Shown one piece after another: positions 6,342-12,966 of a stretch of 25,734 nucleotides of DNA; the first letter of the stretch is position 1, and each line of letters opens with the position of its first letter. The position numbers were made by a program, and so were the translations under genes. The stretch comes from a virus: positions 1-25,734 of IMG/VR virus record IMGVR_UViG_3300031456_000017, one strand, 5' to 3'. The notes under the pieces are model-generated. The model worked only from the letters and a program-made list of their open reading frames with translations. It had not been told where the DNA came from and made no database searches.

Positions 6342-7267
6342 TGGCGAGCACCGAGGACGGTCGCCGACTGACCGAGACGCACCGCCTCGCGCAGGTCGAG
6401 CTCCAGGCTCAGTTCCTCCGGGAGTTCATCCCGACGTGGCGGCTGATGAGCTGGGTCAAGATCGACGAGGTGTCGCAGGCCTGGCTCGCGGCGGTCATGC
6501 CGATCATCAGGAAGTGGCGCCAGGAGTCCGCTGACGTCGCGGAATCGTATTACGACCGGTACCGTAAGGTAGAAGTACCACGATCATCTACGACGGCGCC
6601 TCCGGTCGAGTTCCTGCATGCTCCCGAGGTACGTGGTCACCGCGAGCCAGACTCTCCTGTCGTCGACCTCAACGAACGTCGTCGATCACGGACGCGGATC
6701 AGGCTGCCGGAGGACCGGGACCAGAGCGGTTGGGTCACGCCTAAGATCGACTGGTCGCAGTACGACGACTCGGCGCTGAAGGCGCTGCGCGGCGCCGGCC
6801 CGAATTACCTCAAGCAGCAGGCCGGGCGCGGCGAGACCGAGCAGCGCGCCATGGCCAAGGGGCTGCAGGTCGTCTCCGGTACCGGGGTCAAGCAGGTGCT
6901 CGACGGCGGCCGGGACACGATCTTGGAACTGATTCGCTCCGATCCCTCGGTCACCCGCTACATCCGCGTGACCGACGGCGACCCGTGCGCGTTCTGCGCG
7001 ATGCTGGCCAGCCGGGGCCCGGTCTACGAGACCGCCGAGTCGGGCGGCTTCCTCGCGCACCCCTCGTGTGCCTGCACCGCCGAGCCAGTGGTCGTGGCCG
7101 GCGGCGCGTGGCCCGGTCAGGCCGCCTACTACAAGCGACTCTGGCGCGCGAACATCGAGAACCGCTACTCCGGCCGGGACGCGATCAACGCCTGGCGCCG
7201 TCTCTACACCGACCTGCAGCGGGAGACGAAGCGCCAGTCGTTGGCCTCTGACCAGCGGCTGGCTTAG
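6341..7267 (+). CDS. MuF-like minor capsid protein
   Basis: A 308-residue MuF-type protein, usually co-packaged with the portal and in some phages involved in capsid maturation. The N-terminal half is helical; residues about 75-125 form an Arg/Pro-rich linker of lower G+C (about 53% over 6541-6600 by hand count). The conserved C-terminal core carries CAFC (C216, C219) and HPSCAC (H240, C243, C245), a likely zinc-binding cluster typical of actinophage MuF proteins. The ATG at 6341 overlaps the portal stop; longer in-frame extensions run inside portal and are rejected. The stop TAG overlaps the stop of the antisense nuclease gene by 3 bases (tail-to-tail). Confidence 0.88.
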   Translation: MASTEDGRRLTETHRLAQVELQAQFLREFIPTWRLMSWVKIDEVSQAWLAAVMPIIRKWRQESADVAESYYDRYRKVEVPRSSTTAPPVEFLHAPEVRGHREPDSPVVDLNERRRSRTRIRLPEDRDQSGWVTPKIDWSQYDDSALKALRGAGPNYLKQQAGRGETEQRAMAKGLQVVSGTGVKQVLDGGRDTILELIRSDPSVTRYIRVTDGDPCAFCAMLASRGPVYETAESGGFLAHPSCACTAEPVVVAGGAWPGQAAYYKRLWRANIENRYSGRDAINAWRRLYTDLQRETKRQSLASDQRLA

Positions 7268-7887
7268 CACCAGATATGGCGCCGGCAGAACCGCGACTTG
7301 TGGTTGTCGCCGTGCGGGATCGGCACCGGGATGTAGGTGTGATCGTCGCTCGGAGCTGACGCCACCACCGCGCCGGCACAGTTACGGCCGCCCGAATCGA
7401 GGCTGCGCAGGTTGGCCACGTACTCGGGGCTGGCGTCGTTCTTCCCGGCGTACACCGCTGTGTGGTCGTAGGTGACCATCAGCTCGCCGAAGTCACCGCC
7501 AGCGACCCGCACGTAGCGCAGCAGCCGACCATAGCGATCCTTGTCCGGAGCACCCGGCTGCGAGCGCAACGACACGCCATCGGTCAGCAGCAGCTCGGCG
7601 GTCGCCTTGGCCTCCGCGCCGCCGACCGTCGACATCTCGCAGGAGTCGATGCCGAGCACCCGGATCCGCTGACCGGTGTCGATGTCGAACGTGTCGCCGT
7701 CGATCACCTTCGTCACCGTGCGGTTCGCCTCGTCCACGTTGAAGCCGGGCCCGTAGGCGATTCGCTCGGCGGGCGTCATCTCCTGCTCAGCGCTGTGCGC
7801 GGCAACGGATACGACCGGGCGCTCGGAACTGCCGCAGCCGGCGACCACGAAGGCCACCACCGCAACGCCGAGCCACATTTTTCTCAT
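7264..7887 (-). CDS. Staphylococcal-nuclease-like lipoprotein
   Basis: A 207-residue protein on the opposite strand to all its neighbours. The N-terminus MRKMWLGVAVVAFVVAGC is a lipoprotein signal with lipobox VAGC (lipidated C18), so the mature protein should sit on the outer face of the membrane. Residues about 57-165 are a thermonuclease (SNc) domain with all key positions: VIDGDTF (D63), RIRVLGID (R76, D81), E84 and DRYGRLLRYV (R121). It should be a Ca-dependent DNA/RNA nuclease. The His/Cys-rich C-terminus (NHKSRFCRRHIWC) is unusual. Start is ATG at 7887; no Shine-Dalgarno is seen, and CATCCT ends 7 bases upstream, compatible with a weak leaderless promoter. The opposite orientation and non-virion function mark it as a moron. 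Confidence 0.88.
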   Translation of the reverse strand: MRKMWLGVAVVAFVVAGCGSSERPVVSVAAHSAEQEMTPAERIAYGPGFNVDEANRTVTKVIDGDTFDIDTGQRIRVLGIDSCEMSTVGGAEAKATAELLLTDGVSLRSQPGAPDKDRYGRLLRYVRVAGGDFGELMVTYDHTAVYAGKNDASPEYVANLRSLDSGGRNCAGAVVASAPSDDHTYIPVPIPHGDNHKSRFCRRHIWC

Positions 7888-7984
7888 GGCTCGAAGGATG
7901 CCACAGATTGAGGCATTACCACAAGTGTCCCGAGTCACCCGCGTCTCGGGTTGCCCGCAACGGGATGAACAGGGAGAAGCCGCA
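7888..7984. promoter_or_regulatory. Divergent intergenic region between nuclease and scaffold genes
   Basis: This 97-base gap should hold the promoter of the antisense nuclease gene. It contains two adjacent dyads, CCCGAG (7929-7934)/CTCGGG (7945-7950) and CCCG (7954-7957)/CGGG (7961-7964), neither followed by a T-run. On the minus strand TTGTGG and CATCCT are 18 bases apart and end 7 bases before the ATG: a weak promoter match. The AGGGAGAAG ribosome site of scaffold is at 7971-7979. Confidence 0.35.
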
Positions 7985-8599
7985 ATGGCTGAGCGCGACG
8001 AGAACGACAGCACCGAGAACGACGGCACCAAGGACGAAGGCACCGACAGCAAGACTGGCACCGCCGCTGGTTCGAACGGCGACGGCGCTGGCACCGAAGG
8101 CACGGGAGCGGCGGGCGGGTCCGGAACGGATGACGTCAAGGTCGATACCGAGGCCGAGAAGTGGAAGAAGCTGTCCCGCCAGAACGAGAAGAACCTGCGT
8201 GACGCACAGAAGAAGATCGACGAGTTCGAGAACAAAGCTCTGACCGAGTCGCAGCGCCTGGAAAAGGAGCGCGACGGGTACAGGAGTACCGCCGAATCGG
8301 CATCCTCGCAGCTCAAGCACATGAACGTCGCCATCGAGCACGCACCGGAGCACGCCACGCTCGCCCAGCTGCGCAAAGTAGCGAAGCGGCTACGCGGAGA
8401 CTCCGATGACGATCTTGAGGCAGACGCCAAGGAACTCTGGGCCGACTTCGCGCCCGCTCCCAGTTCCGAGGGCGCTCCGAAGTCTGGATCCGTTGTCGGC
8501 AAGCCCAAGGAACGACTCAAGGGCGGCGCGGACCCCGACGAAGCCGTCGATGAGATGAACCCCGCGAAGATCGTGGCGAACATCCCAAGGGCGCGCTGA
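7985..8599 (+). CDS. Capsid scaffolding protein
   Basis: A 204-residue acidic, low-complexity protein placed directly before the major capsid gene. Residues 1-52 are rich in Asp/Glu/Thr/Gly; about 53-115 form a strong coiled coil (EKWKKLSRQNEKNLRDAQKK and following heptads). The C-terminal part ends in a basic/acid mix with DEMNPAKIVANIPRAR, likely the coat-binding tail. This layout is typical of siphovirus scaffolds, which guide coat assembly and then leave the prohead. ATG 7985 has a strong AGGGAGAAG site. An in-frame ATG at 7886 exists but lacks a ribosome site and would cross the divergent promoter region. Confidence 0.88.
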   Translation: MAERDENDSTENDGTKDEGTDSKTGTAAGSNGDGAGTEGTGAAGGSGTDDVKVDTEAEKWKKLSRQNEKNLRDAQKKIDEFENKALTESQRLEKERDGYRSTAESASSQLKHMNVAIEHAPEHATLAQLRKVAKRLRGDSDDDLEADAKELWADFAPAPSSEGAPKSGSVVGKPKERLKGGADPDEAVDEMNPAKIVANIPRAR

Positions 8600-8611
8600 G
8601 AACACCGCAAC

Positions 8612-8655
8612 GGCTGTAGCCACGGCCGGCTCGCGGTTCTTACTCCCCGAGAACC
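8612..8655 (+). promoter_or_regulatory. Leader hairpins before major capsid gene
   Basis: Two short dyads lie in the 71-base gap before the capsid start: GGCT (8612-8615)/AGCC (8618-8621), and GGTTCT (8635-8640)/AGAACC (8650-8655) with a 9-base loop. The second ends just before CTAGGAGG, the strongest ribosome site in the region. They may affect mRNA stability or translation of the capsid gene; no function is shown by sequence alone. Confidence 0.3.
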
Positions 8656-8670
8656 CTAGGAGGTTCAGTC

Positions 8671-9924
8671 GTGGCTAACAGCTACCTGAAGGCAGAGAAG
8701 ATCGCGGCCACCGCGCTCGGCCTTCTGCAGCGCGAGATCGTGCTGCCCGGACTCGTGTGGAAGGACGCCGGCGGTTCGTTCGTCGGTGCCGCCGGCGACA
8801 CGATCACCATGCGCGTGCCCGCCCGTACGCAGGCCCGCTCCCGCACGCTGCGGGGCGCTCGCGGACTCGCGTCCGAGGGCACCGGCATCATCCAGATGGA
8901 TGAACTGACCGAGCACAGCGTCGACGTGACGCTGGACGAGGCCATCTACTCCGCGATCCCGGTCACCGATGAGGAGCTCACGCTCGACATCAACGACTTC
9001 GCGGCACAGATCCTCGCTCCGCAGGTGCGTGCCGTCGCCGAGGGCCTGGAGAACAAGCTGGCCGCCGAGATGGTGGGCGCCACCTACGCCAACACGGTGA
9101 CCATCCCCCGCGCCAAGCTGGCCGGCACCAACACCGACAGCTCGAACACCTACGACGTGTTCCGTGGACTGGCCCAGGTCCGCAAGTACATGAACGTCTC
9201 CAACCTGCCGCAGAACGACCGCATCATCGTGGTCGGGGCGGACATGGAGGAAGCGTTTTTGAACGACCCGCACCTGAACCGCTTCGATGGTTCCGGTGAC
9301 TCGGGCCCCGGCTCGGCGCTGCGGGACGCGACCCTCGGACGCATCGCCGGCTTCAACCAGGTGATCGTCAGCAACGCACTGCCGGCCGCCTTCGGTGTCG
9401 CGTTCCACCGCACCGCCTTCGTGCTGAACCTCCAGGCTCCGGTTGTTCCGAGCGGCGTGCCGTTCGGCTCGAACCAGAGCTTCGAGGGTCTGGCGATGCG
9501 GTACATCAGGGACTACGACTTCCGGAACGTGCAGGACCGGGGCATGGTCGACCTGTACTGCGGCACCAACACCGTCGTTGACGGCCTGGTGTCCGAGGTT
9601 CAGACCCTGACCCCGACCGGCACGATCTCGGGTGGCACCTTCACCCTGACTTGCCGTGGGTACACCACGTCGGCGCTGCCTTTCAACGCCACCGCCGCTG
9701 CCATCGCCGCCGCGCTGAGCGCCCTCCCGGGTGTCTTCGCCACGGCGACCGGTGGGCCGATCAGCACCACGGCGGTCGTGGTCACGTTCACCGACTCTGG
9801 CGATGTTGCCCAGCTGGTTGTGAACAGCTCCCTGACCGGCACCTCGCCGGTCGTCACGCCCACCACCACCACGAGCGGCGCGCCCACCTTCGTGCGGGCC
9901 ATCAAGCTGGCTCTGGCTGCCTGA
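8671..9924 (+). CDS. Major capsid protein (P22-coat type) with C-terminal decoration-like domain
   Basis: A 417-residue coat protein. Residues 1 to about 305 match the P22 coat/gene 5 family of HK97-fold proteins: N-terminal helix (KAEKIAATALGLLQREIVLP), TITMRVPARTQARSRTLRG, VDVTLDEAIYSAIPVTDEE, then a spine-like helix and the A-domain region with FRNVQDRGMVDLYCGT. From E309 on, a separate beta-rich domain begins (EVQTLTPTG, GGTFTLT, FNATAAAIAAAL, VVVTFTDSG, TTTTSG); the same domain ends the tail tube protein. GTG 8671 follows CTAGGAGG by 8 bases. A strong hairpin follows the stop. Confidence 0.92.
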   Translation: MANSYLKAEKIAATALGLLQREIVLPGLVWKDAGGSFVGAAGDTITMRVPARTQARSRTLRGARGLASEGTGIIQMDELTEHSVDVTLDEAIYSAIPVTDEELTLDINDFAAQILAPQVRAVAEGLENKLAAEMVGATYANTVTIPRAKLAGTNTDSSNTYDVFRGLAQVRKYMNVSNLPQNDRIIVVGADMEEAFLNDPHLNRFDGSGDSGPGSALRDATLGRIAGFNQVIVSNALPAAFGVAFHRTAFVLNLQAPVVPSGVPFGSNQSFEGLAMRYIRDYDFRNVQDRGMVDLYCGTNTVVDGLVSEVQTLTPTGTISGGTFTLTCRGYTTSALPFNATAAAIAAALSALPGVFATATGGPISTTAVVVTFTDSGDVAQLVVNSSLTGTSPVVTPTTTTSGAPTFVRAIKLALAA

Positions 9925-9930
9925 GTTGTA

Positions 9931-9963
9931 GCTGCCGGCCGCTCGAATCGAGTGGCCGGCAGC
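9931..9963 (+). terminator. Strong hairpin after major capsid gene
   Basis: GCTGCCGGCC (9931-9940) pairs perfectly with GGCCGGCAGC (9954-9963). Inside, a G-T pair and CTCG/CGAG extend the stem to 15 pairs closed by an AAT loop. The stop of the capsid gene is 6 bases upstream. Only a short, weak T-tract follows (TTCT), so partial termination or 3'-end protection of capsid mRNA is more likely than complete termination. Downstream genes are collinear and probably need read-through. Confidence 0.7.
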
Positions 9964-9991
9964 TTCTACCTGCTCGGAGGAGGTGAATTAC

Positions 9992-10276
9992 ATGTCGTAC
10001 GAATTCAAGGTTGAACAGTTCGTGGTCGGCACCACTCCGGTAAAGATCTTGGACGGATTTCTAGCTCCAGAAGGCGCGACGGTCTCCATTCGCTCCACGG
10101 GCAGTGCTATCGGCCTCGGGGGGTCAACCGTGACTAAGGCGGCCGGCTGGGACCCGAGCAACGAGCCTTCGGCGTATCACTTGACGGCTTACGAACCGGC
10201 GGACCTCTACGCAGTTACCGCTTCTGGAACGGCCACAGTCACGGTGCTCCATCACGTCTCTGAGGAAGTCTCGTGA
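9992..10276 (+). CDS. Small beta-rich protein after capsid, unknown function
   Basis: A 94-residue protein with a very strong GGAGGAGG ribosome site (9976-9983). It starts MSYEFKVEQFVVGTTPVKIL and shows alternating hydrophobic residues of a beta-sandwich (ATVSIRSTGSAIGLGG, LYAVTASGTATVTVLHHV). Similar short proteins often follow the capsid gene in actinophages and may be decoration or head-completion proteins, but I cannot assign one. G+C is about 60% over 260 bases by hand count, lower than flanking genes by eye, with different codon choices (GAA, GTT, TCT), a mild hint of separate origin. The stop overlaps the next GTG (GTGA). Confidence 0.75.
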   Translation: MSYEFKVEQFVVGTTPVKILDGFLAPEGATVSIRSTGSAIGLGGSTVTKAAGWDPSNEPSAYHLTAYEPADLYAVTASGTATVTVLHHVSEEVS

Positions 10277-10761
10277 CTGATGTGAATCTCCCCCCGCTGG
10301 CGACTGTCCACGATCTCGAACTGCGGATGAAGCGGACTTTCGACACGAACGACGATCTGAACGAGGCGGAATCGGCGCTCGACGAAGCGTCGGAGATCGT
10401 CCGCGAGGAATCCCGCAACACCTGGGTCTCGCCGGAAGACTCGACGATCGTCACCGCGCCTCGAATCGTCAAGATCATCGTTCTGCGGGTGGCCGAGCGG
10501 AAGCTTCGCAACCCCGACGGCCTGAGCTCCGAAACCGCTGGCGACTACTCGTATCAGCGCAACGGAGTCGGCCCGGACGGCGGCTTGTACCTGACTCCCT
10601 GGGAAGTCCAGGTGCTGCACCGCCAGGCCGGCATGACCGGTCTCTGGACGCAGCCGGTCACTCGCGGGGACACCTACTGCGACCGGGTCTTCTTGGAGGA
10701 CTCGTTCGGCTGCGAGCTGTTCCCGGTCGGCGACGTCGGCGTCTTCCCGTACTACGACTGA
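10273..10761 (+). CDS. Head-tail connector (adaptor) protein
   Basis: A 162-residue protein in the position of gp6/gp15-type adaptors, which form the ring below the portal. The N-terminal half is helical (ATVHDLELRMKRTFDTNDDL, ESALDEASEIVREESR), followed by VTAPRIVKIIVLRVAERKLRNP, a pattern typical of these adaptors. The C-terminal half is loop-rich with DYSYQRNGVGPDGGLYLT and aromatic end FPYYD. GTG 10273 overlaps the upstream stop. Assignment is from helical pattern, gene order and length. Confidence 0.78.
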   Translation: MTDVNLPPLATVHDLELRMKRTFDTNDDLNEAESALDEASEIVREESRNTWVSPEDSTIVTAPRIVKIIVLRVAERKLRNPDGLSSETAGDYSYQRNGVGPDGGLYLTPWEVQVLHRQAGMTGLWTQPVTRGDTYCDRVFLEDSFGCELFPVGDVGVFPYYD

Positions 10762-10777
10762 AGGCGGTGGGCGAGTC

Positions 10778-11149
10778 GTGGCTTTGACCAGCAGCGGACC
10801 GCACACCGTCACGATCTACGTGCAGGAAGAGACGACCGACTACCAGGGCAACCCGGTCAAGCGGCCGAGCACTACCGGCGTGGTGGTCAGGGGTTGCTGG
10901 ATGCAGCCACTGGCCAGCACGCGGGGCGCCTTCGCCGCCCGGAAGGTCGACGCCGGTCAGGACGAGTCGGTGGCCTGCAAGTTCATCTGCTCGCCGGCCA
11001 GCGCGCCACTGGGTTGGTGGTCTCGCGTCGAGTGGTTCGACCCGGACCTGGGTCGACTGCGCAAGTTCGCGGTGCTCGGCGGCCCGATGCCGCGCAACTT
11101 CTCGGCCGCCACCAACCACCTGTCCTGCACCCTCCAGGAGATCCTCTGA
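10778..11149 (+). CDS. Head-tail stopper-like protein
   Basis: A 123-residue beta-rich protein in the slot of stopper proteins that close the connector after packaging. It reads HTVTIYVQEETTDYQGNP, GVVVRGCWMQPL, then WWSRVEWFDPDLGRLRKFAVLGGP: beta strands around a turn, as in SPP1 gp16-like stoppers. GTG 10778 is preceded by AAGGCGGTGGG. The stop shares one base with the next ATG (TGATG). Function is inferred mainly from order in the head-tail block. Confidence 0.7.
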   Translation: MALTSSGPHTVTIYVQEETTDYQGNPVKRPSTTGVVVRGCWMQPLASTRGAFAARKVDAGQDESVACKFICSPASAPLGWWSRVEWFDPDLGRLRKFAVLGGPMPRNFSAATNHLSCTLQEIL

Positions 11150-11472
11150 TGGCCAAGGTCAAGTTCGCCTGGGGTCCGGGGATGAACGCCCGGAAGTGCA
11201 ACAGGGTCGCGGCGTATCACAAGGAAACCGGCTTCGCGCTGAAGCGGGCCTCCAACGAGCTGTACGCCCGCGCGCGACGCAAGCTCGCGGCACACCACCA
11301 CTCCGGTGACGCCGAGATCTCGCTGACGCACGGCAAGCTCGACTACTTCGTCAACCTCGACGACAAGCATCGTGCCGGCGGCCCGGCGGCGGCGGCCATC
11401 GAGTTCGGCCACGTCGCCAAGAACGGCCGCTTCATCGAAGGCGCTCACGCGCTGACCGGCGGGCTGCGGTGA
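11149..11472 (+). CDS. Neck protein, DUF5403-like
   Basis: A 107-residue basic protein. The helical N-terminus (TGFALKRASNELYARARRKL), the beta segment ISLTHGKLDYFVNLDD and the end AAAAIEFGHVAKNGRFIEGA resemble DUF5403 proteins of actinophages, which occupy the HK97-gp10-like neck/tail-completion slot between stopper and tail terminator. ATG 11149 overlaps the upstream stop; the longer open frame upstream lies within the stopper gene and is rejected. The GTGA junction with the next gene indicates coupled translation. Confidence 0.75.
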   Translation: MAKVKFAWGPGMNARKCNRVAAYHKETGFALKRASNELYARARRKLAAHHHSGDAEISLTHGKLDYFVNLDDKHRAGGPAAAAIEFGHVAKNGRFIEGAHALTGGLR

Positions 11473-11951
11473 GGTCAGAGGCAGGTCGTGCCGCCCCGTT
11501 CGTGGATGGCATGGGCGTGCAGCTCTGGATCTTGCGCAACACGCTCGCCGACATGCGCGAGGCGGAAGGGCTGCGGCCGGTTGAGGTGATGTCCAACCTC
11601 AACGACGAGCTCTCCAACCACATCCCACTGGTCAAGATCCAACGCACCGGCGGCGCGAGCGACCATCCCCGGTTCACCACCCAGTTCTGGATGAACTACC
11701 AGGTCTGGTGCGACGCCGAGCCGAGCCGGGACTGGGACCCGCGCCAGGCGACCTTCGAGCTGGCCAACCAGGTAGCCCGATCCCTCGTGATCGCCACCGA
11801 GAACCAGATCGTCACCCCGTACGGATCTATCGCCAAGTGGCGCGAGTCGACCGGGTTCCGTCAGTTCGACGACCCGGACCTTCCGCACATTTCGAGGCAG
11901 GTCGCCACCTACGACTTGCTGATTCGAAACCTCAGAACCCCGCGTTCCTGA
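11469..11951 (+). CDS. Tail terminator protein
   Basis: A 160-residue protein just upstream of the tail tube gene, the normal place of tail terminators, which cap the tube and join it to the head. It has a helix near the N-terminus (LWILRNTLADMREAEG), then IPLVKIQRTGGASDHPRFTT and FWMNYQVWCDAEPSRDWDPR followed by a helix (FELANQVARSLVIA), matching the alpha-beta pattern of the family (lambda gpU/SPP1 gp17 type). GTG start overlaps the upstream stop by 4 bases. A 63-base gap with a GAGAGGA site precedes the tube gene. Confidence 0.75.
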   Translation: MRSEAGRAAPFVDGMGVQLWILRNTLADMREAEGLRPVEVMSNLNDELSNHIPLVKIQRTGGASDHPRFTTQFWMNYQVWCDAEPSRDWDPRQATFELANQVARSLVIATENQIVTPYGSIAKWRESTGFRQFDDPDLPHISRQVATYDLLIRNLRTPRS

Positions 11952-12014
11952 TCCATCCATCCGACCCGGTGCCGCGCTCTCCGGGATGTGTCTGCTCCCC
12001 TGAGAGGACTGACC

Positions 12015-12872
12015 ATGGCTCTCGATGATGCCGCAGTCATCATCCCCGGTACCGGTTACGTGTTCGTCGCGCCGGCCGGAACCGCTGCCCCCGCAAGCAA
12101 GACCGACCCCGGCTCCCCGTGGCGCGATCTCGGCCACACGTCGATTGACGACGGTCTGACGATCACCAAGGACGGTGGCGACAGCAACATCCTCGGCACC
12201 TGGCGTAACCCGGCCCTCCGGGACCGCCGCGACCCGGTGGTGTTCGCCCTGACGATCCACCTGCTGCAGCTGTCCAACGACACGCTGAGCATGTACTTCG
12301 GCGTCGGCGACACCACGGTCGACGGGGTGTTCGGTGTCGCGCTGATCCCGACCCCGGTCGAGCTGGCGATGTTCGTCCGCATCGTCGATGGCGCCAACGA
12401 GATGCAGGTCTACCTGCCCAAGGTCTCGGTCGGCTCCGATGACGACGTCGAGGTCGATGTCGAGAACTTCCTCGCCTTCCCGGTGCGCGCCACGATCCTG
12501 GGCATCACCGGTTCGGCGCTGATGGAGTTCTACGGCGACGACCTGGGCCTGCGTACCGCCGAGGTGCAGTCACTGGCCATCACCGGCGTCCCCACCGGCG
12601 GCACGTTCACGCTGACCCTCGACGGCGACACCACGGCGGCCATCGCCTACAACGCGGCGGCCTCGGCTGTGCAGTCCGCGCTGCGGCTCCTGGACACCCC
12701 GTTCGCCGACGGCGTCGTCTGCTCCGGCGGCGCGCTGCCGGCAGTCCCGGTCGTGATCACGTTCGCTGCCGATCTGGCGGACAACAACGCGCCGTTGATG
12801 ACCGCGACCGGTTCCTTCACCGGTGGCACCTCCCCGGCCGCTGCGGTCACCACGACCACGCCCGGCTCCTGA
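12015..12872 (+). CDS. Major tail (tube) protein with C-terminal decoration-like domain
   Basis: A 285-residue tube protein that polymerises around the tape measure. Residues 1 to about 178 form the tube core (GTGYVFVAPAGTAAP, WRDLGHTSIDDGLTITKDGG, ALTIHLLQLSNDTLSMYFG, MQVYLPKVSVGSDDDVEVDV, FPVRATILGITGSALMEFYG), a standard actinophage tube pattern. Residues 183-285 are an added beta domain (EVQSLAITGVPTGGTFTLT, IAYNAAASAVQSALRLL, PVVITFAADLADN, TTTTPGS), homologous to the end of the capsid protein. ATG 12015 follows GAGAGGA (12002-12008). A 13-bp perfect hairpin follows the stop. Confidence 0.9.
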   Translation: MALDDAAVIIPGTGYVFVAPAGTAAPASKTDPGSPWRDLGHTSIDDGLTITKDGGDSNILGTWRNPALRDRRDPVVFALTIHLLQLSNDTLSMYFGVGDTTVDGVFGVALIPTPVELAMFVRIVDGANEMQVYLPKVSVGSDDDVEVDVENFLAFPVRATILGITGSALMEFYGDDLGLRTAEVQSLAITGVPTGGTFTLTLDGDTTAAIAYNAAASAVQSALRLLDTPFADGVVCSGGALPAVPVVITFAADLADNNAPLMTATGSFTGGTSPAAAVTTTTPGS

Positions 12873-12877
12873 TCAAG

Positions 12878-12920
12878 TTGAGAGGCGGCGTGAACCGCGC
12901 GGGGACGCGCCGCCTCTCAA
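12878..12920 (+). terminator. Strong hairpin after tail tube gene
   Basis: TTGAGAGGCGGCG (12878-12890) pairs perfectly with CGCCGCCTCTCAA (12908-12920), with a 17-base G/C-rich loop. It starts 6 bases after the tube stop. Only CTTCTAC follows (12924-12930), so a weak terminator or 3'-end stabiliser is likely. The hairpin after the capsid gene is also followed by CTTCTAC (9963-9969). Confidence 0.65.
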
Positions 12921-12966
12921 CGCCTTCTACTCACCCCGCGCAATCTGTGAAGGAGACCCCGCGCTG

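Noticed and set aside
7264-8610. A 448-codon open frame on the minus strand covering both nuclease and scaffold regions.
   Set aside because: Only its last 207 codons (from ATG at 7887) encode a recognisable protein with a signal peptide. The upstream part is antisense to the scaffold gene and is low-complexity Ser-rich sequence.
12823-12966. N-terminal extension of the tail chaperone frame.
   Set aside because: It overlaps the end of the tube gene and the hairpin; ATG 12967 has the proper GAAGGAGA site.
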